Shown here piece after piece: positions 24,501-36,240 of a stretch of 64,000 nt of DNA. The position numbers and the translations under genes were made by a program. How positions within the stretch are numbered: position 1 is the first letter of the stretch; each line of letters opens with the position of its first letter. Source of the DNA: Siderastrea radians (taxonomy: Eukaryota > Cnidaria > Anthozoa > Scleractinia > Rhizangiidae); NCBI GenBank assembly GCA_964017195.1, contig OZ024894.1, forward strand, positions 1,550,501 to 1,614,500, in the 5' to 3' direction. Under the pieces are notes generated by a model that worked only from the letters and a program-made list of their open reading frames with translations, was not told the DNA's origin and searched no databases.

Positions 24501-27500
24501 GAGATCACTTTTAAATTAATGTTAGCTTTTGTGTCTGACAACGCTCATGAGGACAAAATCCAAGACACATTCAGAATTCTAGTGGCTCCAACTTCCTTTC
24601 TTAAGGGATGACGTCACGTGCGTAAAGATTTCTACTAGATGTTGTAAGGAGGTAACAGTTAAATAAAATCTGGTTTTGAATTTTTCCATTCTTAGGGAAA
24701 GCAAACCTTCGTGGAAGGAAATCGCAAGAAACAAATCCAAGTTAGTAAAACATCTGCTTCGAGATTACGACAAAAGGATACGCCCATACACAGGAGGTAG
24801 GAACGTATTTTTGTTTTCGTTTACAACTTGTACTGCAGTTCCATGGCCGTGTGGTCATTCTTTTATAGTTTTAACTTTAAAATTATATTAAGTTACTGCT
24901 TAATTACAGCATTATTTTCTAGAAAACCTGTTTCGTTAAAATGGATTTCAGTGAGATGGTATTAACGCCATGAATCACACTTTGGATTTGATCGCCATGT
25001 GGATTAGATCAGAAAATTACAATGGTTTTCTGATTATGTGCACACGCAATCTTTGCTCTACTCCAAGTCTCACTGTAAATTTGAACTTTTTTCTTTTAGT
25101 TTCAACCTTTGCATAGCTCTGTTGTTTTGTACGCGAGATGATCATGTTGTCAACGTACAAGGGCACAATCCGAATATATACTTCTGAAATTCCGTACTTA
25201 TACACAAATAGCTTCCACTGCCGTCAAGGGGTATTTGTTTATCGCCATCAACAAAACGTCTTCAGTAATCTTGTGAAATAAATGAATAACATAGCATGTG
25301 AGTCTTAATCAATGTGATAAAATGTTGGTTTAGTGGCTTTACATTTTGCTATACATTTTTGCTGTAGTTCTTGTTTACGTTCAGTTGTTGATACAATGCC
25401 CCTGTACATATCGACACCCGAGCTGACTGCTATGAATGGAACAACCTGCTAAGACAACACATTTCGTCTAAACTCGTTGAAAACGCCAGGGGGATTATTA
25501 AGCTAAATATTGCGTACTAAACATACTTCATGCTAACTTCGATTTCAGAAATAACGTCGATTGATATTAAGATTAAAGATATTTCTTAGAAATATGGGTG
25601 CTGAATCGGCTAACTTACAGCAATAGAAAAACAGTTTATCTCGTTCAACTCCTTAACACGTTTATATTAAAAGTATTTACTGTCAATTTTGGCTTCAGAA
25701 ATGGAGCCGATTTATATTTCGTGGAAAAAAATAGGGATTGAGTTAAACAGAGGAAATGCTCTAGTCGCCAGTTGTTTCTTTGCATAAAACCTTTCTTGAA
25801 GTCTTCAGAACGGCTGACCGAAGATCGCCAAGACGCCAACAGTACAAAAAGGGATTAACAGACGAGTTCAAAAACACAACAGTGTCAGCTAAATGCCAAG
25901 TTTTCGTCCAGTGCTTGTACGAAATACTTGAAAGACACATCGAGATGAGAATCGGAGTATAACATAGAATCATGGCAATATAGAATGTAAATGTGTTAAT
26001 CGCACTCCGCTTCATTCGCAGCATGTTGAGGTTATGTTCTTTATCGAAAGTACTTTGCACTGCTGCCTGTTGCTGAGCTTGAATCTGAATCTGATGCTGT
26101 CGAACAATCTGATAAATTTTTATGTAAGAGTACGTTGAAATGAAGAGACAAAGGCAACCACCAAGAGCCATAATGCTAAAGTATATAGACCAGTTGAAAA
26201 AATAGACACTTGATTGCGAGAAGTTGATGACCCAGATCGTAATTATCGATGCGTGTATAACACGACGTTTCGCAATAATGGCTGACTGATATCTCATTGG
26301 GTGATGAAGAGCCATAAATCGATCTACACTTATGGCTGTCATTGTGCAAAGAGAAACGCCACATAGAGCAAATTCCATCATTTCCGACAGCTTTTCCATT
26401 AAAGGATCCGTTGTGAGTTCACTAGCAATGAAGAATGGTTGAACAATGAATCCTACAAGAAGGTCTGAAACAGCCAAACTGCAGAGCACGGTCATTGAAG
26501 TTGAGCGAATGGAAGACGTTCTTATTATGGCGGCCACAACCAGTGCATTTCCTAATATGGAGATGAGCATCAACGGAACATTAAGAACACAGTTCACTGT
26601 GACAAAGACAGTTCCTTGAGAAAAGGAGCTTTCATCTGCCGACAACACCATCTGCCGAATCGATCTTAGTTTTCACTGTGGAGTTGATCATTTGTTTAAT
26701 TCTAACACAGTTCTAACCGTCGCCCGAAAACAGAAAAAAATGTTAGTTGTTGATGACTGCCGGATTGTTAAGAAGACTTAGGTGTGTTTTTGCATCCACG
26801 GAGACGGCAATATCTTGTTCGAATCACCCTCTAGACAGTATTGCTTGTATATTCAAGACATATTATTATGCCGGGTTATCTTATTCCGTAAGATAATAGC
26901 CTTTCTGCTTTAGGCAATGTTTTCTAATTTAGCGCAATTGAATAAATTTCTTATGAGCTTATTCATGTTTGCCCAAAAACGACATTTGCCGGTACCAACA
27001 TTCATTAAATGTGGCACATAATTCTCGGGTAATTTTAACAATACATTTTTATGTAAACGGTGCAAAAACAATAATTTAAATTCTGTTTACAATTTAACGG
27101 GTGATATTCACAGTTAACCCTGTCCCGCCCAAGGTAAATGCCAAGTTTTTCTAAATTGGCAACAATGAACTGGTAGACCCCATATGATATATCATTTGAA
27201 AGGTAATTTCTAGGGTGTGCTGTAAATCACACCAACAGGGATGGAGGATGTCTCAGATTAGACTGAGAAGTGTCCAAATGAAAAAAGAAAAACGTTTAAA
27301 ACTGCCCTGTTCCTCATACATATTGGGTATACCCCTAAACTATAGCTAAATTTGCAGCTCTCGGTGCACTGCTTATTGTCAGATATCAACTTGAACCTAA
27401 AATTACAAAGGGAAAATGTTCCAAAAGTTGGAGGGGTGGTAAATCAAGTCTCATATAGGAGGGGGGTTCAATTTTATGCCTTCATTGTGCAGATCTTTAC

Positions 27501-30500
27501 AAGATCTTTTGTTTGTGCAAATTTCACACAAATTGACCAAATATTGAGCATGTAATGGCATCTTGTGCCATAAGGCACTCTTGGGCATTAAAGGGTTATT
27601 AAACTACCTGGGAGAAGACGTAAATTTCCGCCGCTCTCAGCAGCTAAGCTTATTTCCTATGCGAGCGATGCATATTAACTCGCCTATAGTGTTATCAATC
27701 TCTGAGAATTCAGCAGGTGGCACCTATGCCTAAATTTAGTCTGAAAATGAAAAAATTGAACTGTTATCACAAGCTTAATTTATATCTTTTCTCTTTCTAA
27801 ATTTTTTACTCTTTCTCATAACATACAATGCCAGTATCATCAACAGTCTGAATGTGTGTAACTTTATTTTGGTAAAACAGTTGCGACTTACACCGACTGC
27901 ACCGGTAAAATTTTTCAAAACCAATGAAGAAACAGTATTACTGAAAATTTAAAAATATTGCGGTGATATTTCAAACGCTTGTTTTTCTAGGACACCGGCC
28001 TTGAGGCCATGTCGCTGAATATATGTTCTTGATAAACATAACAGTCAAAGTGTACTTATACGTCAATTGCTACTAGCTTATATATGACAAAAGAATTAAA
28101 TTACGCCAGAAATCTACGCAAACAAATAAACATGTCACTTTCTTGAACAGTTACTGAAGTGGACGATTTTTGAGAAGGAAATTTTCCATAAATTAAACGC
28201 ACCTATGTGTACTGCGATTCGTGACTTACCGTGACAAACACGGTCGAATTTTCTCCGGTAACCATGTTGCTTCAAAAAATGAATTATCGATAAAGCGTTT
28301 ATGAGCTGATGTTTTCATTTTCTCACGTTGATTGTAATCACAAAAAAAGTGTTTCTCGGCTTTGGCCTTCCAAGTACTGTCAAGGGCAAAGACCGTATAA
28401 GAACTCGTCTGTCTCTGAACATTAAAAAAGCTTGATAAGTCTGAATTTGAATGTTTGCTTAATCAGGCTCTGCTTGTGCACACAATCCAATGCATCTCAA
28501 CGTAAATTAAAAGACGTTAAAAGAAGAGGAAAAAGAAATGTTAATGGCAAACAACATTTCAGTGGTCGACTTCGACACTCCAAGCCAAACTTTATATTTT
28601 GCATTTGGAAAGCTAAGGCAATAAATGATTTCAAGTTCTCTTTTGGATTCACAGTTCTACCAATGGATGTACGCGTTGACTTGCTGGTGTCCAACATATG
28701 GGCGATAGAAGAAGCTCGAATGGTAATAATCTGAAGACATTTATTACTTATTACATAACATGATGAAGCTTCGATCTGGATATGCACAGAGGGACATCGC
28801 GCGTGACATTTCATCGTTTCTCCACTTAATAGGTTATTTTTTTTTGGGGGGGGGGGAATTAGATTATTTCAAGGAAATAAGTCGAACAACTACGTGGACA
28901 ACAACGTAGCATACAGTATCGTTAATGATTATTTCCCTGGTGTTAAAATCGTTTGTATTTTTATTTTCTGTTTTTTTTTACAAATTAGTGTTGAATTAGT
29001 GAAGAGAAAAACGACATCTTTAAGAAAATCTTATAAGCCATGCACAGAGGAAGAGAAAAGTAATAAAAGTTATCTTAACACTGATCAAAATATGAGCTGC
29101 TTTATTGGAAATTAACTAAATGAAAATCAGTTTACCACCAGAAAGAAAATCAAATCACTATCACTACTATTACCACGTGACTTGTGATTGACGCTCAAGA
29201 AAAAGAGCGGCTCTAAAGTGAATATTGTGATGATAAACTCTATTATTACTATAAATAAACCAAGGTTAACTTCTGTAAGGAAATTGTAAATAATGATGCA
29301 AGCAAGATTAAAACGGCAAGTCATATTTATTACTTTATTACTAGAGCAAAAAGAGCATTAATTAAAATTAGTTTTCTTCCCAACAAATGCCGGAATGAAG
29401 TACGGCTTAGAATAAATCTTCGCTTCCAGTCGACTGAAGTCTCAGCCGTAACTGATGAAAGAAATGCATATGTACAGCGAATAAAAAGTTTCATCTGCAG
29501 CATGTGTTTATCCACTGATTTTTCTGGGAGTGCAAAATTTCACTGAGGAACTGAATGGAAAAGTAGTCCGATAAAATAAAAATTACAATTTACTTGAATC
29601 TCTGGAGCCGAATTTCACAAATAGATGGTCACTTAAGAGAGCTCACTGACTGTAAATGTTTTATCCTCTTTTCCTATGATGCCAGTGGCTACGATTAATG
29701 TTAAGTATTGTCTTCAAATGACTGTAATGTATCGTGGCACTAGGAAATCCTTCTATGTGACGTTGTTTTCAAAACTGGCTATTAATTGATAATGCATATT
29801 GTTCATGTTTGTTTGGAATAGGACTTTACTATCGACGTCTATCTTCGCCAGTATTGGGAGGATCCTCGTCTATCATTTCGCGAGACCGACGTCCAGAAAA
29901 CGTTGACATTAAACAGGCAAACGATAGACGAGATTTGGGTTCCAAGCACATATTTCTTCAACGCTAAGAAAGCCTACTTTCATGATGTTACAACCGATAA
30001 CTACCTGCTGCAAATTCAGCCAAGCGGATCAGTCTTCTACAGCGTTCGGTGGGTAACAGTTTTAACACTAATGGAATGATATACGGATAAGAGAATGTGT
30101 GTTTCGGGCAGGGTTACTTTTGCAAAGCCCATCTTTAACGCCATTAGTATTTTAAAATTTGTTATAGTACAACGCTAAAATTTGGTATGCTCCCATTGGT
30201 CGAAATCGATCACGTGACGCGATAGTGTAGCTCCTCAGCGGGCGTCTATCAGTGCATAGTGCCCGCTTTTGACAATTTTCGCTAAAAATTTATGCACGTA
30301 TCAATGTTTAGACGGAGAGGGAGGTACGGGCAAAGGTGCGGCATTTGAATTTTTTTGCAATTTTTTGGTCAAATTCCCGACCCTTGGGACTGGACAATAG
30401 TTCAAATTTGATAAAATATCCACACCTGGGGATAACAAAACCGTGTAATGATATGTATAAAAAGTACTGAAGTAATTTGAAATAAACGTTTTTAACTCCT

Positions 30501-33500
30501 GTTTTAATATCGAAGGTAGATTGAAAAAGATTGAAGTTGAATAAAGTCAAGAAAAAACAATCCCCGAGAGTTGTAGATTGTTTCCCATAGCGGAAAAGGT
30601 GTTGAGAAGATATTGCATTCATTATTAATTGAGCTTCAATTATCTGTGCTGGTACTAAGTGATCTGAGCTGTATTAAGTCACTCTTAAATATTGGAACCA
30701 CACCGAATTAATTAAACAGGAACATTTTTAATGTACCTTTCCAGAAAGACTACATAGAGAAATACTACGAAATTGTCACGTGAAGTTGAATGAGCAAAGG
30801 TTACACGGACCTCTGTGTACTCTTATAAGAATATAATAACTAATGCCATCGTGACACACTTACCAATCTTTGACCTCGATTATCCAAGTTCTAGCACGAG
30901 TTTAGGATACTATGCACAGTCAAATTCAAATGGACCCAGTCCTCTGCACGGTCAAATTCAAATGTCCGCAGTGTGGGGCAACATTTGTGGTCAAATTCGC
31001 CTCACCTTTGCCCGTACCCCCCTCTCCGTCTAAACATTGATATGTGCATTAGCGTTGCACAATAAAAACAATAGAGTCTTTCTGTCTCAGGCCCTATGTG
31101 TGATAGATTCCCTCGGAAATTTGATGTTCAAACCTCATATGTCCTCTGGCAACTAATCACACGATAGTGCATTCGACAGAAGAACTCTATTGTGTAATTA
31201 TAGACGTTGGCTCGACCTGTACAGTCTAACGCAAACGGTAAAAGAAATTATTGTCATTATTCCACGCACCATTCGGTCCCGGTTATTCAGAGGATATAAC
31301 TCACTGAACTCGCTTACTTTTCTGCAATTTTCTTCCTCAGACTCACAGTGACCATGGCCTGCAAACTTAATCTGCAGATGTTCCCTCACGACGTGCAAAC
31401 CTGTACAGTGATGCTGGAGTCCTGTAAGTTCAAAGGGTTGCAAACATGTGAGGCCGATATTGGCTGAGAGAAAAAGGGGAACGAACATAACGTGATTTTT
31501 GCTGACATGATAAGAAGATAGATTTAGATCAGTACAGCATCGTAGTGCAAGATGCACAGGATCGAATGACTGGCATAACATTCCCTTCCCCAAATAACTT
31601 TCATTTTGATGGCCACGCTTTCATTAATTTCTCCTACAGACGTAAAGGCTAGAACCACATCAGAAAACGACTTAAGGTGTGAGCGTGCTAAGTTTTAGAT
31701 GGTTAAATCGCTTTTATTTGATGGTTAAACATGCTAAATAGCTTCAGTTTTAATTTGTTGTCCAACAAAAGTTCGAGCCACAGGTAAAAGCTAGGAAATT
31801 GCCTCATTTAACCCGAGATGTTGCTCTGGAAGTGAAAGAATGGAGCTCGAGGCACTTTTAATTTATTATCCTTCGATTATTTTTCTTGTGTCTTAAATAG
31901 ATGGTTACCAAGCCACGGATGTGTATTACAAGTGGAATACCCGAAATTCCACTGGTGACGTAGTGTACATAGCAGAAGATCTGGAAATGCCTCAGTTTAT
32001 GATCACCAAGGTCGAACTGGAGGAAAGAACAAATATCTATAATATTGGTACGTAATGCGGATTGGTTTTCAAGGGACACAATCGCCAATTTTAACAAGAT
32101 TTTTAAAAACAAAATTCTTATTTCTTGATATAAATAATAGTTCCCAATATAATTATTTGAGATACTGGTTATGAAACCTTACAAGTTTGAAATGTCGGTG
32201 CAAGGCGTTTACGTTTACGATGGAAGCACCTCAACCGTGTATATTTTTTATGTTACGTTCGCACACTTTGGCTGATAAACTTAATAGAAACATTTCTTTT
32301 GGTTAGTTGCTCCAACATAGCCCACCGTACGGAAAAGATGGCAGCTGTGCATTTTACCACAATACCTTGCGAACCTAACACAGCCAATCGGAACATAAAA
32401 AGCCAAATGTTTTGCATAAATTTGCCCCTGAGCTTGTGGATGCTAAGTTAAAGTTTTTAGAACTTGTGTTTGCGTTTCTATGAGCGTTTTTAGGGTTTTT
32501 GTGCGCGACGAATTATGGATAAACGTACCAGTCGCCATCTTTTTCTGTACGGTGGATTCAAACCCTATTGTAGTTTGTGCACGCCCAAGGCTAAAAACGT
32601 TAGCAAAAACATAAAACAGAAAAATTTTTATGGGGGCTTCTTAACCTTTCTATTAGTAACCGAATAGTTATCGAAATGAGGACCACTTAAGGGATGGTGA
32701 TCTCAAGAAGTGTCAAACAAGCAAATGCAACTCGCCACATTTCCTCTCTACAACCAAAATCAATTGTGGTTTTTCTAATGCAACCTTTCAAAGGTTTACT
32801 TCGAGTCTGATTACATTCATAAACGCAATTATAATTACCTTGTGTCCGGCGGTCAAATCGTTGTATCTCCTTAATATTTCAGGACCTCATTCTGCGCTTG
32901 TGGCGAAGTTCACGTTTCACCGTCGCCTTGGATACTACATGATTCAAACTTATGTTCCGTCCATGTTGACGGTGACTATATCCTGGTTTGCATTTTGGAT
33001 TTCACCGGACTCGCCACCCGCCAGAGTGGGACTGGGTATCACAACTGTCTTGACGATGATTACGATTTCCAACAGTGCACGTGCGCCTTTGCCTAAGGTT
33101 TCTTACACCAAAGCCATTGATTGGTTCCTGCTGATGTGCCTGGTTTACGTGTTTGGCGCGCTCATGGAGTATGCTATTGTGAACTTTTACTCCTGTAAAG
33201 TCCAGCACAAGAGGCAGAAAGACAACAGAAAAGCGGAACAAGAGGTGAAGTTGCATGACTAAACTTTGTGTGAAGTGACTTAGTACATGACCTCTCATCA
33301 CTTGCGTTCCTTTACCTAAGTGGTAAGGCATCGGAAAAAATGATTCAACCTTTCAAAACAACACTATTCAACATTGATGAATGGAGTATGGTAAACGAGT
33401 TTGGCCTCCCTGTTAAGTTGCTGAATGGCGTTGAATGGTACCAGAATGTTTGACTGCTAATTAAAGTACCAGTTTAAAACAGTTACTAGAGAGACTGGTT

Positions 33501-35988
33501 ATGAAACCTTCCAAGTTTTTTACGACCGTGCACAATCTTTTCAGTGTTTTACGTTCGCACACTGTGGCTGAATAACTTAACAGTGATATTTTTATTGGTC
33601 AGTTGCTCATGTAAAATTGAAAACCTTTTGTTGTTTGTGCACGGTCAATGCTAAAAACAGTAACAAAAACATAAAACAAAGGACTTGGCTGAGCTTCATA
33701 ACCCGATTCCTTTATTAGCTATGTTTAAAAGCAGTCAAACTCAAATTCCAGAAGAAAAACATAATTTTCAGGTATCTTCGTCTTTGACGCCAATCCTCTG
33801 TTGTTTTAACAGTGTTTAGGGTAATCAGACCCTAGAGGTTTCTCCCGTCCTTTTTTCTAACTCTCTCCTGCAGTGCAAGGGCAAGTCACAGAAAGAGAGT
33901 GCAATGAAATCCTCCTACACGGAAAGAATAGTTGCATGCAACTCTCATTTATTGTGTAGTTGTCCTATTCAATCAAGACCTGGATTTTAACGAACAACCG
34001 TCAGGTCGTTAGTGAAACGATGCCCCTTAACTTTTTTATGGTAGTTTCCGCTCTCCGTGCTCCTTACGATTGCGGGAATGATGCGATAATTGGTGATTTA
34101 TTTCTCCTTTAATTTTACTTCCGTTTTTCACTTAGTTATTACAACAGGAGTCTGAAATAGATGAGAATCCCAACCCATTTTTAAACGGAACAGTAAAGAA
34201 AGAAGAAAGTAATGGAAGCTATAGACTGGCTGTTGTTATGTAAGTTTGACGTACGTTGAATGTGTCACAGCGCAGACCACTTTTTATAATTGGCGTGTTC
34301 TCGAGAGATTGAATATCCAATCAGAAGTCTATAGGTTTGCTTTCACCAAACCATCTCAACTCCTCAGAGGCACCCAACGGTTTGTTTCGGGGAATATCTA
34401 TTCGGAAGGCCAAGAATCGCCTGAGGCCTTCGGAGTTTTGCAGTGAAAGCTAGAGATTTCTTCGGCAAAACATCACGTCGGAGTTTCGTAACAGAAGGAC
34501 TTGTTAGTTCCCATTTTTTTCCGGACGGACAAGTATGTCGTTTAGGGTGCAAAATAAGGTCATGTAACATTTTCGGAAAGCCATTAGCAGCTCGGAAATT
34601 CGGTGGATAGAATTCTGTTTCCTAAAATCTTCTGCGGTCTAAATTTTCAGCTAAAAAATCCGACCAGAACAATCTGTATTAGCTTACATAAATATGCCTT
34701 TAAAAAGCTCTGAAACAATCTAACAGGGTGGTCACGAGGTATGTGGGATCAGGGATCAAAGGGGTGGGATCGGGGATCAGAAGGATGGGATCTGAGATCA
34801 CAGCCCTGGGATCAGGGATCGCAGACCATGGGATCGGGGTCAGCATTTTTTTTAGGGATCAGGGATCAGGCTGTACCATATTTGTGGGATCTGGGACGAA
34901 ACTTGGTCACGCTTTTGGAATCAAGGATCAGAAATTTGCGTACAAAAGCGATGAAAAAACATACCTCGTTACCACCCTGAATCTAAGAAAGCAGAAAATG
35001 ATATTTCAAGTATTTTGCCGAAATGTTCTCCTTGGGTGCCCCTGAATCCTCAATTCAACTTGAGTTGGTCTTTTGGGAGCTTCCATCTTCATATCAGAAA
35101 TGGGATGGTCGATAACACAAAAGCATATGAATCAATTTAAACGCCATCACACTTCTGTGCTTCACGCTAAAATTTTTGCAATCATGGATATTTTAATTAA
35201 CTTTCTTTTGCTTGAATGGTTTTTGTTTCTTTTTCAGAGACAATAAGAATCCCTTTTTCCCTCGGACGCAGTTAAATAAGAAGCATTCCAAACTAAGATT
35301 TCCTCGGCGATCAAAGAAAAAGGTAAAGAAATAATTGCACGTAAAAATTGCACGAAAGTGAAAATCCACCTATGAACTGCATTAAAAACAATTGCTGCAG
35401 TATTTAGCACAGTTAATTAATCATTTGAATTGTCAAACAATCTTCGACAAGATTATTCTATCTGCAGAATGCGATTCCTTTCGAGAATTGTTTACTGGCA
35501 GCAAGTTACGATTGTCTTCTGGTTTCTTCCGTTTGTATCTGGTATTCATTTTTTTCCTAAAATTAAAAACTCCTCGCAAATACCCACCACTGGCGTTCCC
35601 CTTTAACGGTTGCGACCTTTCTTTAACCCTATTCAATCAAAGCTAAACTATCATACGTACACGTTAATAATATAAATATAAAACATTAATATGAAACATT
35701 ATTAAAGAAAACAGTCCATTTTTTTAAATTAAACAGCTTGAAATACCTAACCACATTGAAGGACGTTTTTTTTCTTCATACCGACAGGAAAAAGATGATT
35801 TTGAAGAAAGTGACTCAACACCGCAACAGAAGCGTCACTATTTTTGGGACCCGTATGAAACAGCCTTCATGACTTCAGAGACCGCGTATACTGTGGACAA
35901 ATACGCTAGGATATACTTTCCTGTCACCTTCGCCGTGTTGAACTCTGTATACTGGATCGTTTATGCGCCGGATAAAGTCATTTTCTGA
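21564..35988 (+). CDS. Cys-loop anion channel subunit (glycine/GABA-A receptor-like), complete
   Basis: Ten coding exons: 21564-21661, 24696-24796, 28655-28722, 29822-30048, 31341-31423, 31901-32047, 32883-33244, 34148-34239, 35238-35322, 35788-35988. All have GT-AG junctions; the sum is 1464 nt, giving 487 residues. The start ATG opens a hydrophobic signal peptide (about residues 1-14). The extracellular domain has the Cys-loop C172-C186 with exactly 13 residues between, WVPSTYF (loop A) and ESYGY (loop B). M1 begins near 259. M2 begins [14 protein letters not shown] (about 287-300), the anion-selective signature. M3 follows at about 322-345, then a basic cytoplasmic loop, and M4 near 462-480. 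Exons of 68 and 83 nt match the classic vertebrate GABA-A/glycine receptor exon sizes. The extra loop-C disulphide of glycine receptors is absent, so the ligand cannot be assigned. The subunit would form pentameric chloride channels in the plasma membrane. Confidence 0.92.
22990..24300 (+). pseudogene. Broken Penelope-like retroelement with GIY-YIG domain
   Basis: A 5'-truncated reverse-transcriptase relic in intron 1 of the channel gene. It reads through DQIDGVAMGSPLG and the palm motif FRYVDDI (about 23,215-23,230), shifts frame near 23,235, and continues through FLDIVIKRN to a C-terminal GIY-YIG-type segment, CQEFYIGKTKRRLHDRKTEH (about 23,878-23,937). It shifts frame again near 23,978, where one base appears lost, then reads on to about 24,110. 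It is therefore not functional. GIY-YIG endonucleases are the usual partner of Penelope-like reverse transcriptase. A hammerhead-like motif follows in the tail. Confidence 0.85.
24251..24288 (+). ncRNA. Hammerhead-ribozyme-like motif in Penelope tail
   Basis: The order CTTCTGAAGA ... CGAAACGTCAAG matches the hammerhead core CUGANGA, stem II, GAAA, then the GUC cleavage triplet. CTT and AAG could pair as the start of stem I. Stem II pairing is weak (GTA with TAC, or TGT with ACA), so this copy is probably degenerate. Hammerheads are known in Penelope-like elements. Confidence 0.4.
25761..26651 (-). CDS. Class A G-protein-coupled receptor, intronless, melanocortin/adenosine-receptor-like
   Basis: A 296-residue seven-transmembrane protein in a single exon, antisense inside intron 2 of the channel gene. 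Class A landmarks seen: GN (N35, position 1.50), LAVSD (D63, 2.50), DRF (D110-F112, a DRY variant), W140 (4.50), CYTP (P233, 6.50) and NPFLY (N266-Y270). Oddities: position 3.25 is Glu rather than the usual disulphide Cys, there is no proline at the expected place in TM5, the second extracellular loop is very short, and Tyr replaces the toggle Trp in TM6. The missing 3.25 Cys, missing TM5 Pro and short loop are also known in melanocortin receptors, a member of the MECA cluster. Position 3.32 is Glu93, so a basic ligand is possible. The ligand is unknown. Short N- and C-termini suggest a complete gene. Lineage-specific expansion of such intronless receptors is common in cnidarians. Confidence 0.85.
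   Translation of the reverse strand: MVLSADESSFSQGTVFVTVNCVLNVPLMLISILGNALVVAAIIRTSSIRSTSMTVLCSLAVSDLLVGFIVQPFFIASELTTDPLMEKLSEMMEFALCGVSLCTMTAISVDRFMALHHPMRYQSAIIAKRRVIHASIITIWVINFSQSSVYFFNWSIYFSIMALGGCLCLFISTYSYIKIYQIVRQHQIQIQAQQQAAVQSTFDKEHNLNMLRMKRSAINTFTFYIAMILCYTPILISMCLSSISYKHWTKTWHLADTVVFLNSSVNPFLYCWRLGDLRSAVLKTSRKVLCKETTGD
27080..27600. repeat. Probable dispersed repeat in intron 2
   Basis: The block from TTAACCCTGTCCCGCCC to AAAGGGTTATTAA has loosely inverted ends and no coding capacity. It resembles repeat DNA rather than unique intron, but no second copy is seen in this window, so the call is tentative. Confidence 0.3.
30292..31049. mobile_element. MITE with about 55-bp terminal inverted repeats (intron 4)
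   Basis: The left arm (about 30,292-30,345) and right arm (about 30,992-31,049) are inverted copies sharing TATCAATGTTTAGACGGAGA and GTACGGGCAAAGGTG. Several TCAAATTCAAATG-type blocks repeat within the right half. No transposase ORF. It lies between channel exons 4 and 5. Confidence 0.7.
32161..32649. mobile_element. MITE, copy 1, carrying a second MITE inside
   Basis: The outer element starts ACTGGTTATGAAACCTT, ends near GCTTCTTAACC and matches the uninterrupted copy at 33,494-33,704. Within it, 32,321-32,545 is a separate element with inverted ends CCACCGTACGGAAAAGATGGC-like at the left and its complement at the right. The outer copy therefore predates the inner insertion. Both lie in intron 6 of the first channel gene. 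Confidence 0.65.
33494..33704. mobile_element. MITE, copy 2 (uninterrupted)
   Basis: About 210 bp with inverted ends GGTTATGAA and TTCATAACC. It shares GTTACGTTCGCACACT and AAAAACATAAAACA with the copy at 32,161-32,649. It lies in intron 7 of the first channel gene. Confidence 0.65.
34735..34930 (+). repeat. Degenerate GGGATCAGGGATC minisatellite
   Basis: About 200 bp of imperfect repeats of GGGATCAGG / GGGATCGGG with short spacers, in intron 8 of the first channel gene. Open frames through it are periodic (GSGI, WDQGS) and not genic. Confidence 0.8.
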
Positions 35989-36240
35989 AGTGATCTGGTG
36001 GACTGTCCATAATTAGCGCATCAGAACTCAATTCTGACAGTCTGTGGTTCTCGGTCAAGGCGCAGTTCTGGCGTTGAGTCCGTAGCGAGGACACTTTATC
36101 GTAGATCGCATTAGGCCATTTTCTGAACTAATCGTGTGAAGGTTGGTGATTGTTAGCGCGTCGGACCCAAGATCTGACAATCTGTGGTTCTAGGTCAAGG
36201 TGCCATTCTGGCGCTGCACCCGTAGGCAGGACATGTACAC
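35980..36240 (+). repeat. Tandem duplication starting at the channel stop codon, SINE-like
   Basis: Two diverged copies (about 35,981-36,113 and 36,117-36,240), both opening with CATTTTCTGAA, so the first copy includes the last codons and TGA of the channel gene. Each contains TTAGCGC(G/A)TC and GTGGTTCT(A/C)GGTCAAGG, spaced like RNA polymerase III A and B boxes. They may be tRNA-derived SINE modules forming the 3' UTR. Confidence 0.5.
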
